Positions 1 through 8,600 of a DNA stretch of 64,000 nucleotides are shown here, piece by piece. Both the position numbers and the translations under genes were made by a program. Position 1 is the first letter of the stretch. Every line of letters begins with the position of its first letter. The notes below the pieces were generated by a model. It worked only from the letters and a program-made list of their open reading frames with translations. It made no database searches and had not been told where the DNA came from. This DNA is from Tenacibaculum discolor (GTDB lineage Bacteria > Bacteroidota > Bacteroidia > Flavobacteriales > Flavobacteriaceae), in the NCBI RefSeq assembly GCF_003664185.1, contig NZ_RCCS01000009.1, forward strand, positions 124,001-188,000, read 5' to 3'.

Positions 1-1
1 G

Positions 2-544
2 GTAACTAACAAATTTATCGATAAAGGTGCAATGGCGAATCCTGGAATGCCTTTAATTTCTGTAGAAGGAAAAGGCGGGTTTGAAGTTACTGCGTTAGTA
101 CCAGAAAGTGATATTTCTCAAATTAAAAAAGATACTAAGGTTGATGTAACTATCAAATCAATCAACAAAACAGTTACAGGTAACGTATCAGAAGTAAGTA
201 CCTCAGCAAAAAACACAGGAGGACAATACTTAGTTAAAATTAACCTAGATAAAACCGATGTGAAATTGTTATCAGGAATGTTTGCTACTGTTCAGTTTCC
301 TGTTGAAAAAACACAAAAAAGTACTGACATGGTTTTAATTCCGTCAGAAGCTTTAGTACACAAAGGACAACTATCAGGAATTTATACGGTAAGTCAAAGT
401 AATACTGCTGTATTGCGTTGGTTACGCTTAGGAAGAACTTTTGGAGATCAAGTAGAAGTTTTATCAGGTTTATCTGCCAATGAAAGTTATATCGTTTCTT
501 CTGAAGGTAAGCTATACAACGGAGCGAACATTACAATTAAATAA
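2..544 (+). CDS. RND efflux membrane fusion protein, HlyD/AcrA family (5' end cut off)
   Basis: The frame is open from the first bases of the window, so this is the C-terminal part (about 180 residues) of a longer periplasmic adaptor. The visible part runs through a beta-barrel region (FEVTALVPESDI onward) and a membrane-proximal domain (VLIPSEALVHKGQLSGIYTV), both typical of RND membrane fusion proteins. Such proteins join the inner-membrane pump to a TolC-like outer-membrane channel. The pump gene follows 87 bases later on the same strand, which supports the call. An ATG at 32 lies inside the beta-barrel and is not the real start. The substrate cannot be told from this fragment. Confidence 0.88.
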   Translation, partial: VTNKFIDKGAMANPGMPLISVEGKGGFEVTALVPESDISQIKKDTKVDVTIKSINKTVTGNVSEVSTSAKNTGGQYLVKINLDKTDVKLLSGMFATVQFPVEKTQKSTDMVLIPSEALVHKGQLSGIYTVSQSNTAVLRWLRLGRTFGDQVEVLSGLSANESYIVSSEGKLYNGANITIK

Positions 545-554
545 GTAAAAAATT

Positions 555-618
555 GCGTTAGGGATAGAAGCAAGCTACCATGTAGCGCGAATAGCCCGAC
601 CACCTAGTGGTAACGCCC
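555..618 (+). ncRNA. Flavo-1-like structured RNA element
   Basis: The gap between the adaptor and pump genes can fold. GCGTTA (555-560) pairs perfectly with TAACGC (611-616), GGG (561-563) can pair with CCC (595-597), and two small hairpins have stems GCTA/TAGC and CCAC/GTGG. The core pieces GCGTTAGGGATAGAAGC and AGCCCGAC are ones I remember from an abundant intergenic element in flavobacteria, which I believe is the Rfam Flavo-1 RNA. That link is from memory and was not searched. Its place inside an operon suggests a transcribed element. Its function is unknown; the strand is assigned by analogy. Confidence 0.55.
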
Positions 619-631
619 AAAATAATAAAAC

Positions 632-3600
632 ATGAAAGAAGGTTTAGCAGGAAAAATAGCCAAAGGGTTTATAGGCTCTAAACTTACCATATTATTAATG
701 GTAGTGTTTATGGTAATTGGTGTGTACAGTTCTTTTTTAATTCCGAGAGAAGAAGAACCACAGATTGATGTGCCTATGGCTGACATTTTTGTAGGGTATC
801 CAGGAGCGAGCCCTACAGAGGTAGAATCGAGAGTTATCAAACCCTTAGAAAAAATAATTTCGAACATCAAAGGAATAGAGTACGTATACTCTACTTCGAT
901 GAAAGAACAAGGAATGGTCATTGTTCAGTTTTATGTTGGAGAAGACATCGAGCGCTCGTTCGTAAAACTATATAATGAGATTAACAAACATATGGATCAA
1001 ATGCCGAAAGGTGTTACGATGCCTTTGGTAAAAACACGTGCAATTGATGATGTACCTATGTTAGGGTTGACATTATGGAGTGAAAACTATGATGACTATC
1101 AATTAAAACAAATGGCACAAGAACTTACCAACGAAATCGAAAAGGTAAACGATGTAGCGATTACTCAAAAAATTGGAGGTAGAAATCGTGAAGTACGTGT
1201 TGTAATAGATAAAGATAAATTAGCTGCAAGTGGACTAGACTTTTTATCGGTTACTAAAATGCTAAAAGCCAGCAATCAGCAACTGAGTGCTGGAAGTTAT
1301 GATAAAAATGATACCGAGTTTTTAGTAACTACAGGAAAGTTTTTACAATCTGCTGAAGATGTTAAAAACTTAGTCGTTGGTGTACAACAAAATCAACCAA
1401 TTTATTTAAAACAAGTTGCGAACGTACTAGACGGTCCAGAAATTCCTAAAAACTATGTAAGTTTTGGGTACGGACAAGCGAGTAGTAATGCTTCGACATA
1501 TCAATCAGAATATCCAGCGGTAACCATATCGGTAGCTAAACGAAAAGGTGCAGATGCAATGCAAATTGCCGATGTTATTTTAGCTAAGGTTGATCATTTA
1601 CGCACCAACTTAATTCCTGATGATGTACATGTTGAAGTTACACGTAACTATGGTGAAACAGCATCTCAAAAAGTGTCAGAATTATTATTACACTTAATCG
1701 GTGCAATTATTGCCGTAACTTTAGTCGTAATGTTAGCCATGGGATGGCGAGGTGGTTTAGTGGTATTCTTATCAGTTCCCATCACTTTTGCGCTTACCTT
1801 GTTAAGTTACTACATGTTAGATTATACCTTAAACAGAATTACCTTATTTGCTTTGGTATTTGTAACAGGTATTGTGGTAGATGATTCCATTATTATTGCC
1901 GAAAATATGCATAGGCATTTTAAAATGAAACGATTACCGTTTAAGCAAGCTGCCTTATATGCTATTAACGAAGTAGGTAACCCAACTATATTAGCCACTT
2001 TTACCGTAATTGCTTCGGTATTACCAATGGCATTCGTTTCTGGATTAATGGGACCTTATATGAGTCCAATGCCTATTGGAGCTTCTATCGCCATGATTTT
2101 GTCATTATTTGTTGCGTTAACAATTACTCCGTATTTAGGATATATTTTCTTACGCGAAAAAGACAAGCATGGTGCCGAGGAAAAGGTTGAAGAAGATGAA
2201 ACCAAAGCAATGCAAAGCACGCTAATCTATAAATTGTATGAACGATTCGAGCGTCCGCTTATTGAAAATAAAACCAAGCGTTGGGCTTTCTTAGGAATCA
2301 CTATTGTTTTATTACTAGGTTCTATGTCGTTGTTTTTTACCAAATCGGTAGCTGTAAAGATGTTACCTTTTGATAATAAAAACGAATTCCAGGTAGTAAT
2401 TGATATGCCTGAAGGTACCACATTAGAGCGTACCGATGCGGTAACCAAAGAAATTGCACAGTATTTAGCTACACGACCAGAAGTAGTAAACTACCAAAGT
2501 TATGTAGGTACTTCTGCCCCAATTACCTTTAACGGATTGGTACGTCACTACGATTTACGTGGTGGTAGTAATATGGCGGATATTCAGGTAAACTTGGTTG
2601 ACAAAAAAGATAGAAGTATACAAAGTCACGATATAGCTAAATTGATGCGTTCTGACATTCAAAACATTGCTAAAAAGTTCAAAGCAAATGTAAAATTAGT
2701 AGAAGTTCCACCAGGACCACCTGTATTATCAACCATTGTTGCTGAAGTGTACGGGCCAGATTATGAAAAGCAAATTGAAATTGCTAATGAAGTTCAAAAC
2801 ATCTTACATAATACAAATGACGTTGTAGATATCGATTGGATGGTAGAAGACAATCAAACTGAATATGAGTTTGTAATCGACAAGGAAAAAGCAATGTTGT
2901 ATGGTGTGGCACCTCAGCAAATTGCTTACACATTGAATATGGCATTGTCTAACAGAGCGGTTTCAACCTTATATGATGAAGACGCTTCTAATCAAGTAGG
3001 AATTGTGTTTGCTTTGGATGAGAAAGAGAAGTCTTCTGTTCAAGATATTGCTCAGTTACAGATTAAATCGCAACACGGTACTATGGTTTCTATAAGTGAT
3101 TTGGTTTCTATTGAAGAAAAGAACAGTGCAAAAAGTATTTACAGAAAGAATCAAAAACGTGTGGTATATGTGATGGCTGATATGGCTGGGGAGTTAGAAA
3201 GTCCTGCTTATGCTATTTTAGGAATGGAAGAAAAATTAAAAGAGATTCCACTTCCAAAGGGATATGAATTAAATGAGCTATACATTAAACAACCCGATTT
3301 TGAAGATAATTACACCGTAAAATGGGATGGTGAATGGCAAATTACCTTAGAAGTGTTTAGAGATTTAGGTATCGCCTTTTTAGGAGTAATCATTATTATT
3401 TATATGTTGATTGTAGGGTGGTTTCAAAACTTTAAAGCTCCAATTGTAATGATGGTTGCAATTCCATTATCTATGGTAGGAATTATTTTAGGACACTGGA
3501 TGATGGGGGCTTATTTTACAGCTACTTCATTTATTGGAATGATTGCACTAGCAGGAATTATGGTACGAAACTCCGTCTTACTTATTGACTTCGTTAATTT

Positions 3601-3838
3601 ACGTTTAGCAGAAGGAATTCCGTTAAAACAAGCTGTTATAGAAGCTGGTGCAGTACGTACCACTCCTATTCTACTAACTGCAGGTACTGTAGTTATTGGG
3701 GCATTTGTAATCTTATTTGACCCTATTTTCCAAGGATTAGCCATTTCTTTAATGGGAGGAACTATTACTGCAACTGTACTAACCTTATTGGTAGTACCAT
3801 TAGTATACTATTTAATTGAACGTAAAAACTATAAATAA
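632..3838 (+). CDS. RND efflux pump permease (AcrB/MexF-like inner-membrane subunit)
   Basis: At 1068 residues it has the usual RND pump length. It shows the first transmembrane helix (about residues 14-34), a first periplasmic loop with VGYPGASPTEVESRVIKPLE, a central membrane bundle, a second helix plus large loop from about 555, and a C-terminal bundle ending near 1064. The acidic pair in TM4 (GIVVDDSIIIAE, about residues 411-422) matches the proton-relay aspartates of the family. It would export a substrate by proton antiport, working with the upstream adaptor. Two small genes follow at once (second starts 311 bases on), so the operon has at least four members. The substrate is not evident; I see no clear metal-binding signature. 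Confidence 0.93.
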   Translation: MKEGLAGKIAKGFIGSKLTILLMVVFMVIGVYSSFLIPREEEPQIDVPMADIFVGYPGASPTEVESRVIKPLEKIISNIKGIEYVYSTSMKEQGMVIVQFYVGEDIERSFVKLYNEINKHMDQMPKGVTMPLVKTRAIDDVPMLGLTLWSENYDDYQLKQMAQELTNEIEKVNDVAITQKIGGRNREVRVVIDKDKLAASGLDFLSVTKMLKASNQQLSAGSYDKNDTEFLVTTGKFLQSAEDVKNLVVGVQQNQPIYLKQVANVLDGPEIPKNYVSFGYGQASSNASTYQSEYPAVTISVAKRKGADAMQIADVILAKVDHLRTNLIPDDVHVEVTRNYGETASQKVSELLLHLIGAIIAVTLVVMLAMGWRGGLVVFLSVPITFALTLLSYYMLDYTLNRITLFALVFVTGIVVDDSIIIAENMHRHFKMKRLPFKQAALYAINEVGNPTILATFTVIASVLPMAFVSGLMGPYMSPMPIGASIAMILSLFVALTITPYLGYIFLREKDKHGAEEKVEEDETKAMQSTLIYKLYERFERPLIENKTKRWAFLGITIVLLLGSMSLFFTKSVAVKMLPFDNKNEFQVVIDMPEGTTLERTDAVTKEIAQYLATRPEVVNYQSYVGTSAPITFNGLVRHYDLRGGSNMADIQVNLVDKKDRSIQSHDIAKLMRSDIQNIAKKFKANVKLVEVPPGPPVLSTIVAEVYGPDYEKQIEIANEVQNILHNTNDVVDIDWMVEDNQTEYEFVIDKEKAMLYGVAPQQIAYTLNMALSNRAVSTLYDEDASNQVGIVFALDEKEKSSVQDIAQLQIKSQHGTMVSISDLVSIEEKNSAKSIYRKNQKRVVYVMADMAGELESPAYAILGMEEKLKEIPLPKGYELNELYIKQPDFEDNYTVKWDGEWQITLEVFRDLGIAFLGVIIIIYMLIVGWFQNFKAPIVMMVAIPLSMVGIILGHWMMGAYFTATSFIGMIALAGIMVRNSVLLIDFVNLRLAEGIPLKQAVIEAGAVRTTPILLTAGTVVIGAFVILFDPIFQGLAISLMGGTITATVLTLLVVPLVYYLIERKNYK

Positions 3839-3839
3839 G

Positions 3840-4145
3840 ATGAAGTTATTAATAATAACCGTAGTTGATGGGCTTCAAAATGAAGTAATGAAACTATTAA
3901 AAGAAGCAGCTATAGATAATTTTAGTGCTTCTGATATTGAAGGTTTTCGAAATTCTTTTCCTGTAATTTCTGTAAATGATTGGTTTTCTGGAAATGAAAA
4001 AGCAACTGGTTCATATATGTATTTCTCATTTACTGAAACTGATAAAATAGATACACTGTTTAACTTAATTGAAACTTTTAATAAAAATTTAGAAACAAAT
4101 AATCCAATACGAGCTGTTGTGGTTCCTATTGATAAATATATTTAA
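3840..4145 (+). CDS. small P-II-like / DUF3240-like protein of the RND operon
   Basis: The protein has 101 residues from the ATG at 3840, which lies just after the pump stop codon; an in-frame codon at 3816 would overlap the pump and is less likely. The pattern is strand (MKLLIITVVDG), helix (LQNEVMKLLKEA), strands (YMYFSFTET), helix (DTLFNLIETFNKNL), strand (IRAVVVPIDKYI). This suggests a beta-alpha-beta ferredoxin-like fold as in P-II-like proteins. Small proteins of that type (DUF3240) are known beside heavy-metal RND pumps, and the position here fits. No signal peptide is seen, so it should be cytoplasmic. The family call is inference from predicted structure and neighbours. Confidence 0.6.
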   Translation: MKLLIITVVDGLQNEVMKLLKEAAIDNFSASDIEGFRNSFPVISVNDWFSGNEKATGSYMYFSFTETDKIDTLFNLIETFNKNLETNNPIRAVVVPIDKYI

Positions 4146-4147
4146 TT

Positions 4148-4336
4148 ATGAAGAATAGAATTGTACGTGGTATTGCTGGTAGTTTTATACTTATTAGTTT
4201 AATCTTAGCTATTAAAGTAAATATTAATTGGTTATGGTTTACTGCTTTTGTAGGTGCCAATTTATTACAATCATCATTAACCAAATGGTGTTTAATGGAT
4301 GATATTTTAACCAAGGTTTTTAAAGTAAAAGAGTAA
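4148..4336 (+). CDS. DUF2892 family small membrane protein
   Basis: The 62-residue protein starts two bases after the previous stop. It shows the DUF2892 (YgaP-like) layout: an N-terminal NRIVRGIAG segment, a helix through SFILISLILAI, then WLWFTAFVGANLLQSSLTKWCLM, where the final cysteine near residue 48 is typical. Two membrane helices are likely. Members often sit near rhodanese domains, sulfur genes or efflux genes, and the function is not settled. It is the last gene of the RND operon and ends four bases before the stop of a convergent gene. Confidence 0.75.
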   Translation: MKNRIVRGIAGSFILISLILAIKVNINWLWFTAFVGANLLQSSLTKWCLMDDILTKVFKVKE

Positions 4337-4340
4337 CTAT

Positions 4341-5144
4341 TTATACTACAGAATAGTTTAACATGAGTTGAATCTTTTTATACAATTGTGGAAATTGTTG
4401 CTGTAAATCTTTTGGAGTTTCAAAAAAGTGCTCCATAATTACAGCAACAAATTCCAATTTATTTGTTAATGCATATGCTCTAAAATAACCTGATGATTTA
4501 ATTCTTTCAGCATTCGCTTTATCATCCATAAAACTGGTTATTTCTTCAAATAAACGGTAATAAATTCGGGCACTTACATCTTTCGATTTTCTTCCATGAA
4601 AGGTTAACGCATGTGAAAACTCATGAATTCCTAAGTTTAAATTATCATTCAATACAATATCTCCTAACAAAAAATCTTCCCAAGAAAACACAATAGATTT
4701 TAGTCTTGGGTTAAACTCTCCTTTATGATATTGTTTAGTTATTGTTGAATAAAAACTAGTAGGATATATTATAATTTTATCGAAAGTTGTTGTAAGGTAT
4801 TTACGCATTCCGAAAGTTAATTTAACATACGATGCTGCTATTAAAACTTTTGCTTCTGGAGTTAACTCAAAGTCGTCTCTTTCAACAAAATTATAGGTTC
4901 TGATAAACTTGGTCAGTCGATGTTCAAAATATACTTTTTGTTTTTCATCTAGTTTCTTATAGAACCTTATATTTTCAACTAAAAACTCTTTCTTCTTTTT
5001 AGGTAGCTTCTTCTTTATTGGGTAAAAATGCACAAAAAGAGGTTTGTTAAATATGTACACATAAATAGACTCTATAACATTAACTCCAACCCCTATAAAG
5101 CCTAGAAAAAAAGCGGTATATTTTATAAGAAAAACAGGTTTCAT
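4341..5144 (-). CDS. MtfA-like zinc-dependent peptidase (M90 family)
   Basis: The 267-residue protein carries GIHEFSHALTF with the zinc motif HExxH at His174, Glu175 and His178. Upstream are features of the MtfA/M90 family: a conserved region near LTPEAKVLIAASYVKLTFG and IIIYPTSFYS, then FSWEDFLLGD just before the catalytic helix. Known MtfA is a cytosolic peptidase that titrates the Mlc repressor in Escherichia coli. This protein instead has a hydrophobic N-terminus (about residues 5-30) that could anchor it. It stands alone and converges on the DUF2892 gene. The family is fairly sure; the target is unknown. Confidence 0.85.
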   Translation of the reverse strand: MKPVFLIKYTAFFLGFIGVGVNVIESIYVYIFNKPLFVHFYPIKKKLPKKKKEFLVENIRFYKKLDEKQKVYFEHRLTKFIRTYNFVERDDFELTPEAKVLIAASYVKLTFGMRKYLTTTFDKIIIYPTSFYSTITKQYHKGEFNPRLKSIVFSWEDFLLGDIVLNDNLNLGIHEFSHALTFHGRKSKDVSARIYYRLFEEITSFMDDKANAERIKSSGYFRAYALTNKLEFVAVIMEHFFETPKDLQQQFPQLYKKIQLMLNYSVV

Positions 5145-5262
5145 ACTAATTTTAAAAAAGCTCTAATATAAGTCTATGTAACTTAAGTTACATTATTAAG
5201 ATTTCCTTTTTATTATTTTGCATCAGTTAAGCAACCTTTTCCCCAATATTTTCCTTAAACAT

Positions 5263-5298
5263 AAAAAACAGCAAAGAGTTTATCTCCTGCTGTTTTAT
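5263..5298 (-). terminator. rho-independent terminator of the DUF5777 operon
   Basis: AAAACAGCA (5265-5273) pairs with TGCTGTTTT (5288-5296), and the loop can form an inner GAG/CTC pair. On the minus strand the stem is followed by a run of six T. It lies just after the stop of the 5302-6204 gene. The other strand also has a T-rich tail, so it could work both ways. Confidence 0.8.
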
Positions 5299-5301
5299 TT
5301 T

Positions 5302-6204
5302 TTATTTTTTTTCTTCCTTAGGTTTTTTATGTCTTTTACCTATCTGAAAATCTCTAGAAATATTAAATCCAAAATGAATATCTCCTTTAAAAAAGTTTCC
5401 AGTAGTTTCGGTAATAAAGCTATTTTCAATCATAGTTATAGCATTGGATAATATTAATTGAAATACGTGTCCTCCAGTTTCTATATCAACACTAAAGGCT
5501 AATGAATTATGGGTGTCTATTGATTTTAGGGGGTTGATAGTATAAAAATACTCCGTATTTATAGATACTCTTTTACTTACTTTGTAGCGACCACCAGCTC
5601 CTATAACAAAAATATCATGAGGGTCAGAATTTATTGCAACAGTATTTCTATGTATATATGTAGGACTAAGTTGTAAAGAAAATTCTTTATTGAACTTTCT
5701 AGCAATAAGTACCTGAGTAGTATAAAACAAACGATCATTAAAATCTGGTTCATTTTCTGGTTCGTAATTCTTTATAGTTTTTTTAGCAATACTACCAAAT
5801 AACGACATACTAAAAGGAAACTTCTGTACTCCTGTTGATTGTTTTAAGAACTTATATTTAACAAAACCATCGTATGTTTTTTCATAAGAACTACGCCCTA
5901 GCCCTAATGTTAAGTTATCAGTAAAAGCATACTCTAAACCAAATCGAATATTTGAATCATCTAAACCAAAAAAATTATCAATTCCTTCATTAATTCTACC
6001 AAATCTGTGGGAAATTAAAAACTCTAAAACTCCTTTTTTCCTATTTTCTATCGATTGACCATTTATAATTCGAGTTCCTTTAAATGTAGCTGATACAAAT
6101 TCTTTTGTTTGTGGAGTTTCTTTATTTAAAATATCCATTAATTCCTGAGCGCAAACTTGCTCACAGAAAATCAAAAAAAACAATAACTTTATTATATTTT
6201 TCAT
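5302..6204 (-). CDS. DUF5777 family outer-membrane beta-barrel protein
   Basis: The 300-residue protein has an N-terminal signal peptide (about residues 1-19, ending CAQ-E). The rest has alternating short strands with aromatic ends (FGLEYAFTDNLTLGLGRSS, INTEYFYTINP), as in outer-membrane barrels. The stretch from KGTRIINGQSIEN to FLISHRFGRINEGIDNFFG matches what I know of DUF5777. This family often lies beside YceI and cytochrome-like genes in Bacteroidota, which is the case here. It is the last gene of a five-gene leftward operon and is followed by a strong hairpin. Its role is unknown; transport or docking for the neighbouring exported proteins is only a guess. Confidence 0.8.
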   Translation of the reverse strand: MKNIIKLLFFLIFCEQVCAQELMDILNKETPQTKEFVSATFKGTRIINGQSIENRKKGVLEFLISHRFGRINEGIDNFFGLDDSNIRFGLEYAFTDNLTLGLGRSSYEKTYDGFVKYKFLKQSTGVQKFPFSMSLFGSIAKKTIKNYEPENEPDFNDRLFYTTQVLIARKFNKEFSLQLSPTYIHRNTVAINSDPHDIFVIGAGGRYKVSKRVSINTEYFYTINPLKSIDTHNSLAFSVDIETGGHVFQLILSNAITMIENSFITETTGNFFKGDIHFGFNISRDFQIGKRHKKPKEEKK

Positions 6205-6256
6205 TTGAATTAAATTTTATTATATCAAGACTAATTAGATTAGCTTAATAGTCTTT

Positions 6257-6808
6257 TTAATTATATGGTGAGTGTTCAAGGCGAAAACTTACTTCTACCT
6301 CACGTGCTATATTATTACGTACAATGGCAGGAATCTTAATATTATAATCAGCAACAAGAATTATAAATTTTCCTTGTAACTCTATTTTAGTTTTATTTAT
6401 GTACAGTTTACTTCGTATTGTTACTTCTTTTGTAACACCATGAATAGTTAATTTTCCTTCTATTTGAGCAATAGAGTTGTCTCCTCTTAAAATTTCTTCT
6501 AAATTCTTTACTTTACCTGTAAAATAGGCTTTTGGAAATTGATCTGACTCTACATAGTTTTCATTAAAGTGTTCTTGCATAAGAGCTTTTTTAAAAGCAA
6601 AAGATTTCATTAGTATTGTAATCGCTATATCTCCACTTGAAATATCAACAATACTCAAAACTTGATTATTTTCTGCCTTTATATCCTCCACTTGTGTATG
6701 TGAGAAAAATGATATACTTCCTTGTTTGGTCAAATATCTTTCTTGTGCTAAAAGCGAGTTATATAGTGTAAATACTAATGTTAAAGTAAATATTAAACGT
6801 GTTTTCAT
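6257..6808 (-). CDS. YceI family periplasmic lipid-binding-like protein
   Basis: The 183-residue protein has a signal peptide (about 1-21, ending LLAQ) and a YceI-type lipocalin-like barrel. It begins SISFFSHTQVEDIKAEN, passes through IAITILMKSFAFKKALMQEHFNENY and continues with YFTGKV and LTIHGVTKEV, the landmarks of the family. Relatives bind isoprenoid quinones or similar amphipathic molecules in the periplasm. It starts two bases after the stop of the OB-fold gene, so the two are surely cotranscribed. A quinone ligand would fit the cytochrome encoded in the same operon, but that is inference. Confidence 0.88.
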   Translation of the reverse strand: MKTRLIFTLTLVFTLYNSLLAQERYLTKQGSISFFSHTQVEDIKAENNQVLSIVDISSGDIAITILMKSFAFKKALMQEHFNENYVESDQFPKAYFTGKVKNLEEILRGDNSIAQIEGKLTIHGVTKEVTIRSKLYINKTKIELQGKFIILVADYNIKIPAIVRNNIAREVEVSFRLEHSPYN

Positions 6809-6810
6809 TT

Positions 6811-7236
6811 TTATTTTTTAATAATAACAGATCTAACGAGAATCACATCCATCAAAAACCCCGTACAGATTCCTTTAATAGTAATTTCTTGCCCTTTTTT
6901 TAACCCTAAAACCATTCTATTTTCGGCAGGGTCCATATTACAACTAACAGTCTCTATAGCGTTACCTTGTCCTAAGATAATTACACTGTTACCGTTTGCT
7001 GTCTTAATATCTTTTATGGTTCCTTCAATTTGTATTATTTTATCGAGATATATAGAATTGGCCTTTTCCTCATTATTTTTAAACTCATTTATAATATACT
7101 CCGACGTTAGCTTGTAAGTAGGTTTTATTGTATTCACATCGGAGTGTGGTTTATTGTAAAGTTTTATTAATAAGAATAATCCTATGAAAAAACCTATAAG
7201 TATAATAATACCCGCTATTTTTATAGTTCTATTCAT
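6811..7236 (-). CDS. membrane-anchored OB-fold (tRNA_anti-like) protein
   Basis: The 141-residue protein has one N-terminal membrane helix (about residues 7-26). The exported domain has an OB-fold pattern: YLDKIIQIEGTIKDI, SVIILGQ, VSCNM, LKKGQEITIKGICTG and MDVILVRSVIIK. This matches the tRNA_anti-like group (PF12869), whose members are usually exported or membrane-bound in Bacteroidota rather than tRNA binding. It lies between the cytochrome-like and YceI genes with gaps of 15 and 2 bases. A ligand or partner is not known. Confidence 0.75.
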   Translation of the reverse strand: MNRTIKIAGIIILIGFFIGLFLLIKLYNKPHSDVNTIKPTYKLTSEYIINEFKNNEEKANSIYLDKIIQIEGTIKDIKTANGNSVIILGQGNAIETVSCNMDPAENRMVLGLKKGQEITIKGICTGFLMDVILVRSVIIKK

Positions 7237-7251
7237 TTGTATTCTTGTTTT

Positions 7252-7596
7252 TTAGTTATTAGGTGCTCCATTATCTACCCAGCAGGCAATTTGTTCAATT
7301 TCTTCTTGTGTTAACGATCCTTCTTTAGGCATTACACGGCTCTGAGTAAGCTGTTTTATCATAGATGCATTGTTTTCTACTACTGAAAACACTCTAAAAT
7401 CATATGGATGGTAAGAGCCATCATGACATTGAATACAATTATTATCTATAATAGGTTTAATAGTTGCTGAAAAAGAAAGGTCTGGGCTACATATAAAACT
7501 AGTAACTTCTTCCTCTACATTGTATTCGCAAGAAATAAAACTAAATAATAAGCATGCAATTATCCAATTAATAATATTGTTGTTTTTAACTTTCAT
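7252..7596 (-). CDS. c-type cytochrome lipoprotein, single haem
   Basis: The 114-residue protein has a lipoprotein signal ending at Cys23 (CLLFSFISC). The haem motif CIQCH covers residues 54-58, and Met89 in RVMPKEG is a likely distal haem ligand. The end (LTQEEIEQIACWVDNGAPNN) is typical of small planctomycete-type or electron-transfer cytochrome c domains. It should be lipid-anchored outside the cytoplasmic membrane and carry electrons. It belongs to the leftward exported operon, between the secreted-repeat lipoprotein (78-base gap) and the OB-fold gene. Haem attachment would need the Ccm/Ccs machinery, which is not in this window. Confidence 0.85.
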   Translation of the reverse strand: MKVKNNNIINWIIACLLFSFISCEYNVEEEVTSFICSPDLSFSATIKPIIDNNCIQCHDGSYHPYDFRVFSVVENNASMIKQLTQSRVMPKEGSLTQEEIEQIACWVDNGAPNN

Positions 7597-7674
7597 TGTT
7601 TTTTGAAGTGATTAAAATAGAAGAAGAATAGTTTCTTCTTCTATTTTAGAATTATGCTTAAGAAATTTACTTGA

Positions 7675-8538
7675 TTATTCTGGTGCCACTTCAGTAGCAT
7701 TGTTTAAAACTGGCCAAACACCTGGGTTAGGAACACTAACTCCTTTATTATCTCCCTTAGAGTTATCAGAACCAAAATAATATAAAGGCCATCCTTTAAA
7801 AGTTATTTGATCTTTCTTACCATGTACCGTTATCACGTTAAAATCACTACTTTTTAAAACACTTGGTACTGCTTTTAAATCATTATAAAATATTGGCCAT
7901 GCTCCATCATTAGAAAAATCTTCAGAAGTGTACGTATTTGTATCATTTTTATCTGGTGCATACGCATACAGTGTATTTCCTTCAGAATCGGTAAGATATA
8001 AAGTCATTCCTTCACCTTCTACAACATCCCCTTGGCTATCGATAATATAATTAACTCCATTATTACCTACTAATTGAGCATTTACATACATAACTGAATA
8101 GTCTGGTTTAGCGACATACCATACCTGGTTTACTCCATCACCATTAATATCTCCCTTACTATTATCACCAACATAATAATATAATGGCCACCCTTTATAT
8201 GTAGTTTGTTTAGCTCCATCATTACGTGTTATAGTTCCAAAATCTTTTGATTCTAGACCATTGTCTAATTCTAAGTTTGCCTCATAAAAAACAGGCCAAG
8301 CATCTAAACAACCCTCAATACATTCAGAAGTCATTTTAGAATCGTTAGAGAAAAAATACAATGTCATTCCACTAGCATCGGTCAAATATTTTCCATGGGT
8401 AGTATCTTCAGATAATAATACATTCTTTTCTGTTGTAGGGTTATCATCTGGAATATCAACTTCTGGGTTAGAGTCGTCACTACTACAACTATAAATTAGG
8501 CTTATTGTAACTGCCAGCAATAAAAATGTTTTTTTCAT
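7675..8538 (-). CDS. lipoprotein with secreted repeats (PF03640-like)
   Basis: The 287-residue protein has a lipoprotein signal ending at Cys18 (SLIYSC), then an acidic linker. Two copies of a module follow: YLTDASGMTLYFFSND through TYKGWPLYYYVGD, and LYLTDSEGNTLYAYAPD through TFKGWPLYYFGSD. This is the COG4315 / Lipoprotein_15 repeat, of unknown function. The first module keeps a cysteine pair (ECIEGCLDAWPVFY); the second has lost it. A third partial copy of the WP motif appears at the C-terminus. It is the first gene of the operon, and the divergent LytTR regulator starts 225 bases upstream. Confidence 0.85.
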   Translation of the reverse strand: MKKTFLLLAVTISLIYSCSSDDSNPEVDIPDDNPTTEKNVLLSEDTTHGKYLTDASGMTLYFFSNDSKMTSECIEGCLDAWPVFYEANLELDNGLESKDFGTITRNDGAKQTTYKGWPLYYYVGDNSKGDINGDGVNQVWYVAKPDYSVMYVNAQLVGNNGVNYIIDSQGDVVEGEGMTLYLTDSEGNTLYAYAPDKNDTNTYTSEDFSNDGAWPIFYNDLKAVPSVLKSSDFNVITVHGKKDQITFKGWPLYYFGSDNSKGDNKGVSVPNPGVWPVLNNATEVAPE

Positions 8539-8600
8539 AATTAAAAATTTGTATTAGATTTGTTCCCCGCAAATAAATATATCTTATGCTTTAGGTAGTA

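Noticed and set aside
5218..5451. A 77-codon plus-strand frame over the terminator and the end of the DUF5777 gene
   Set aside because: It is lysine and phenylalanine-rich low-complexity sequence that runs across a strong hairpin and opposite a real gene.
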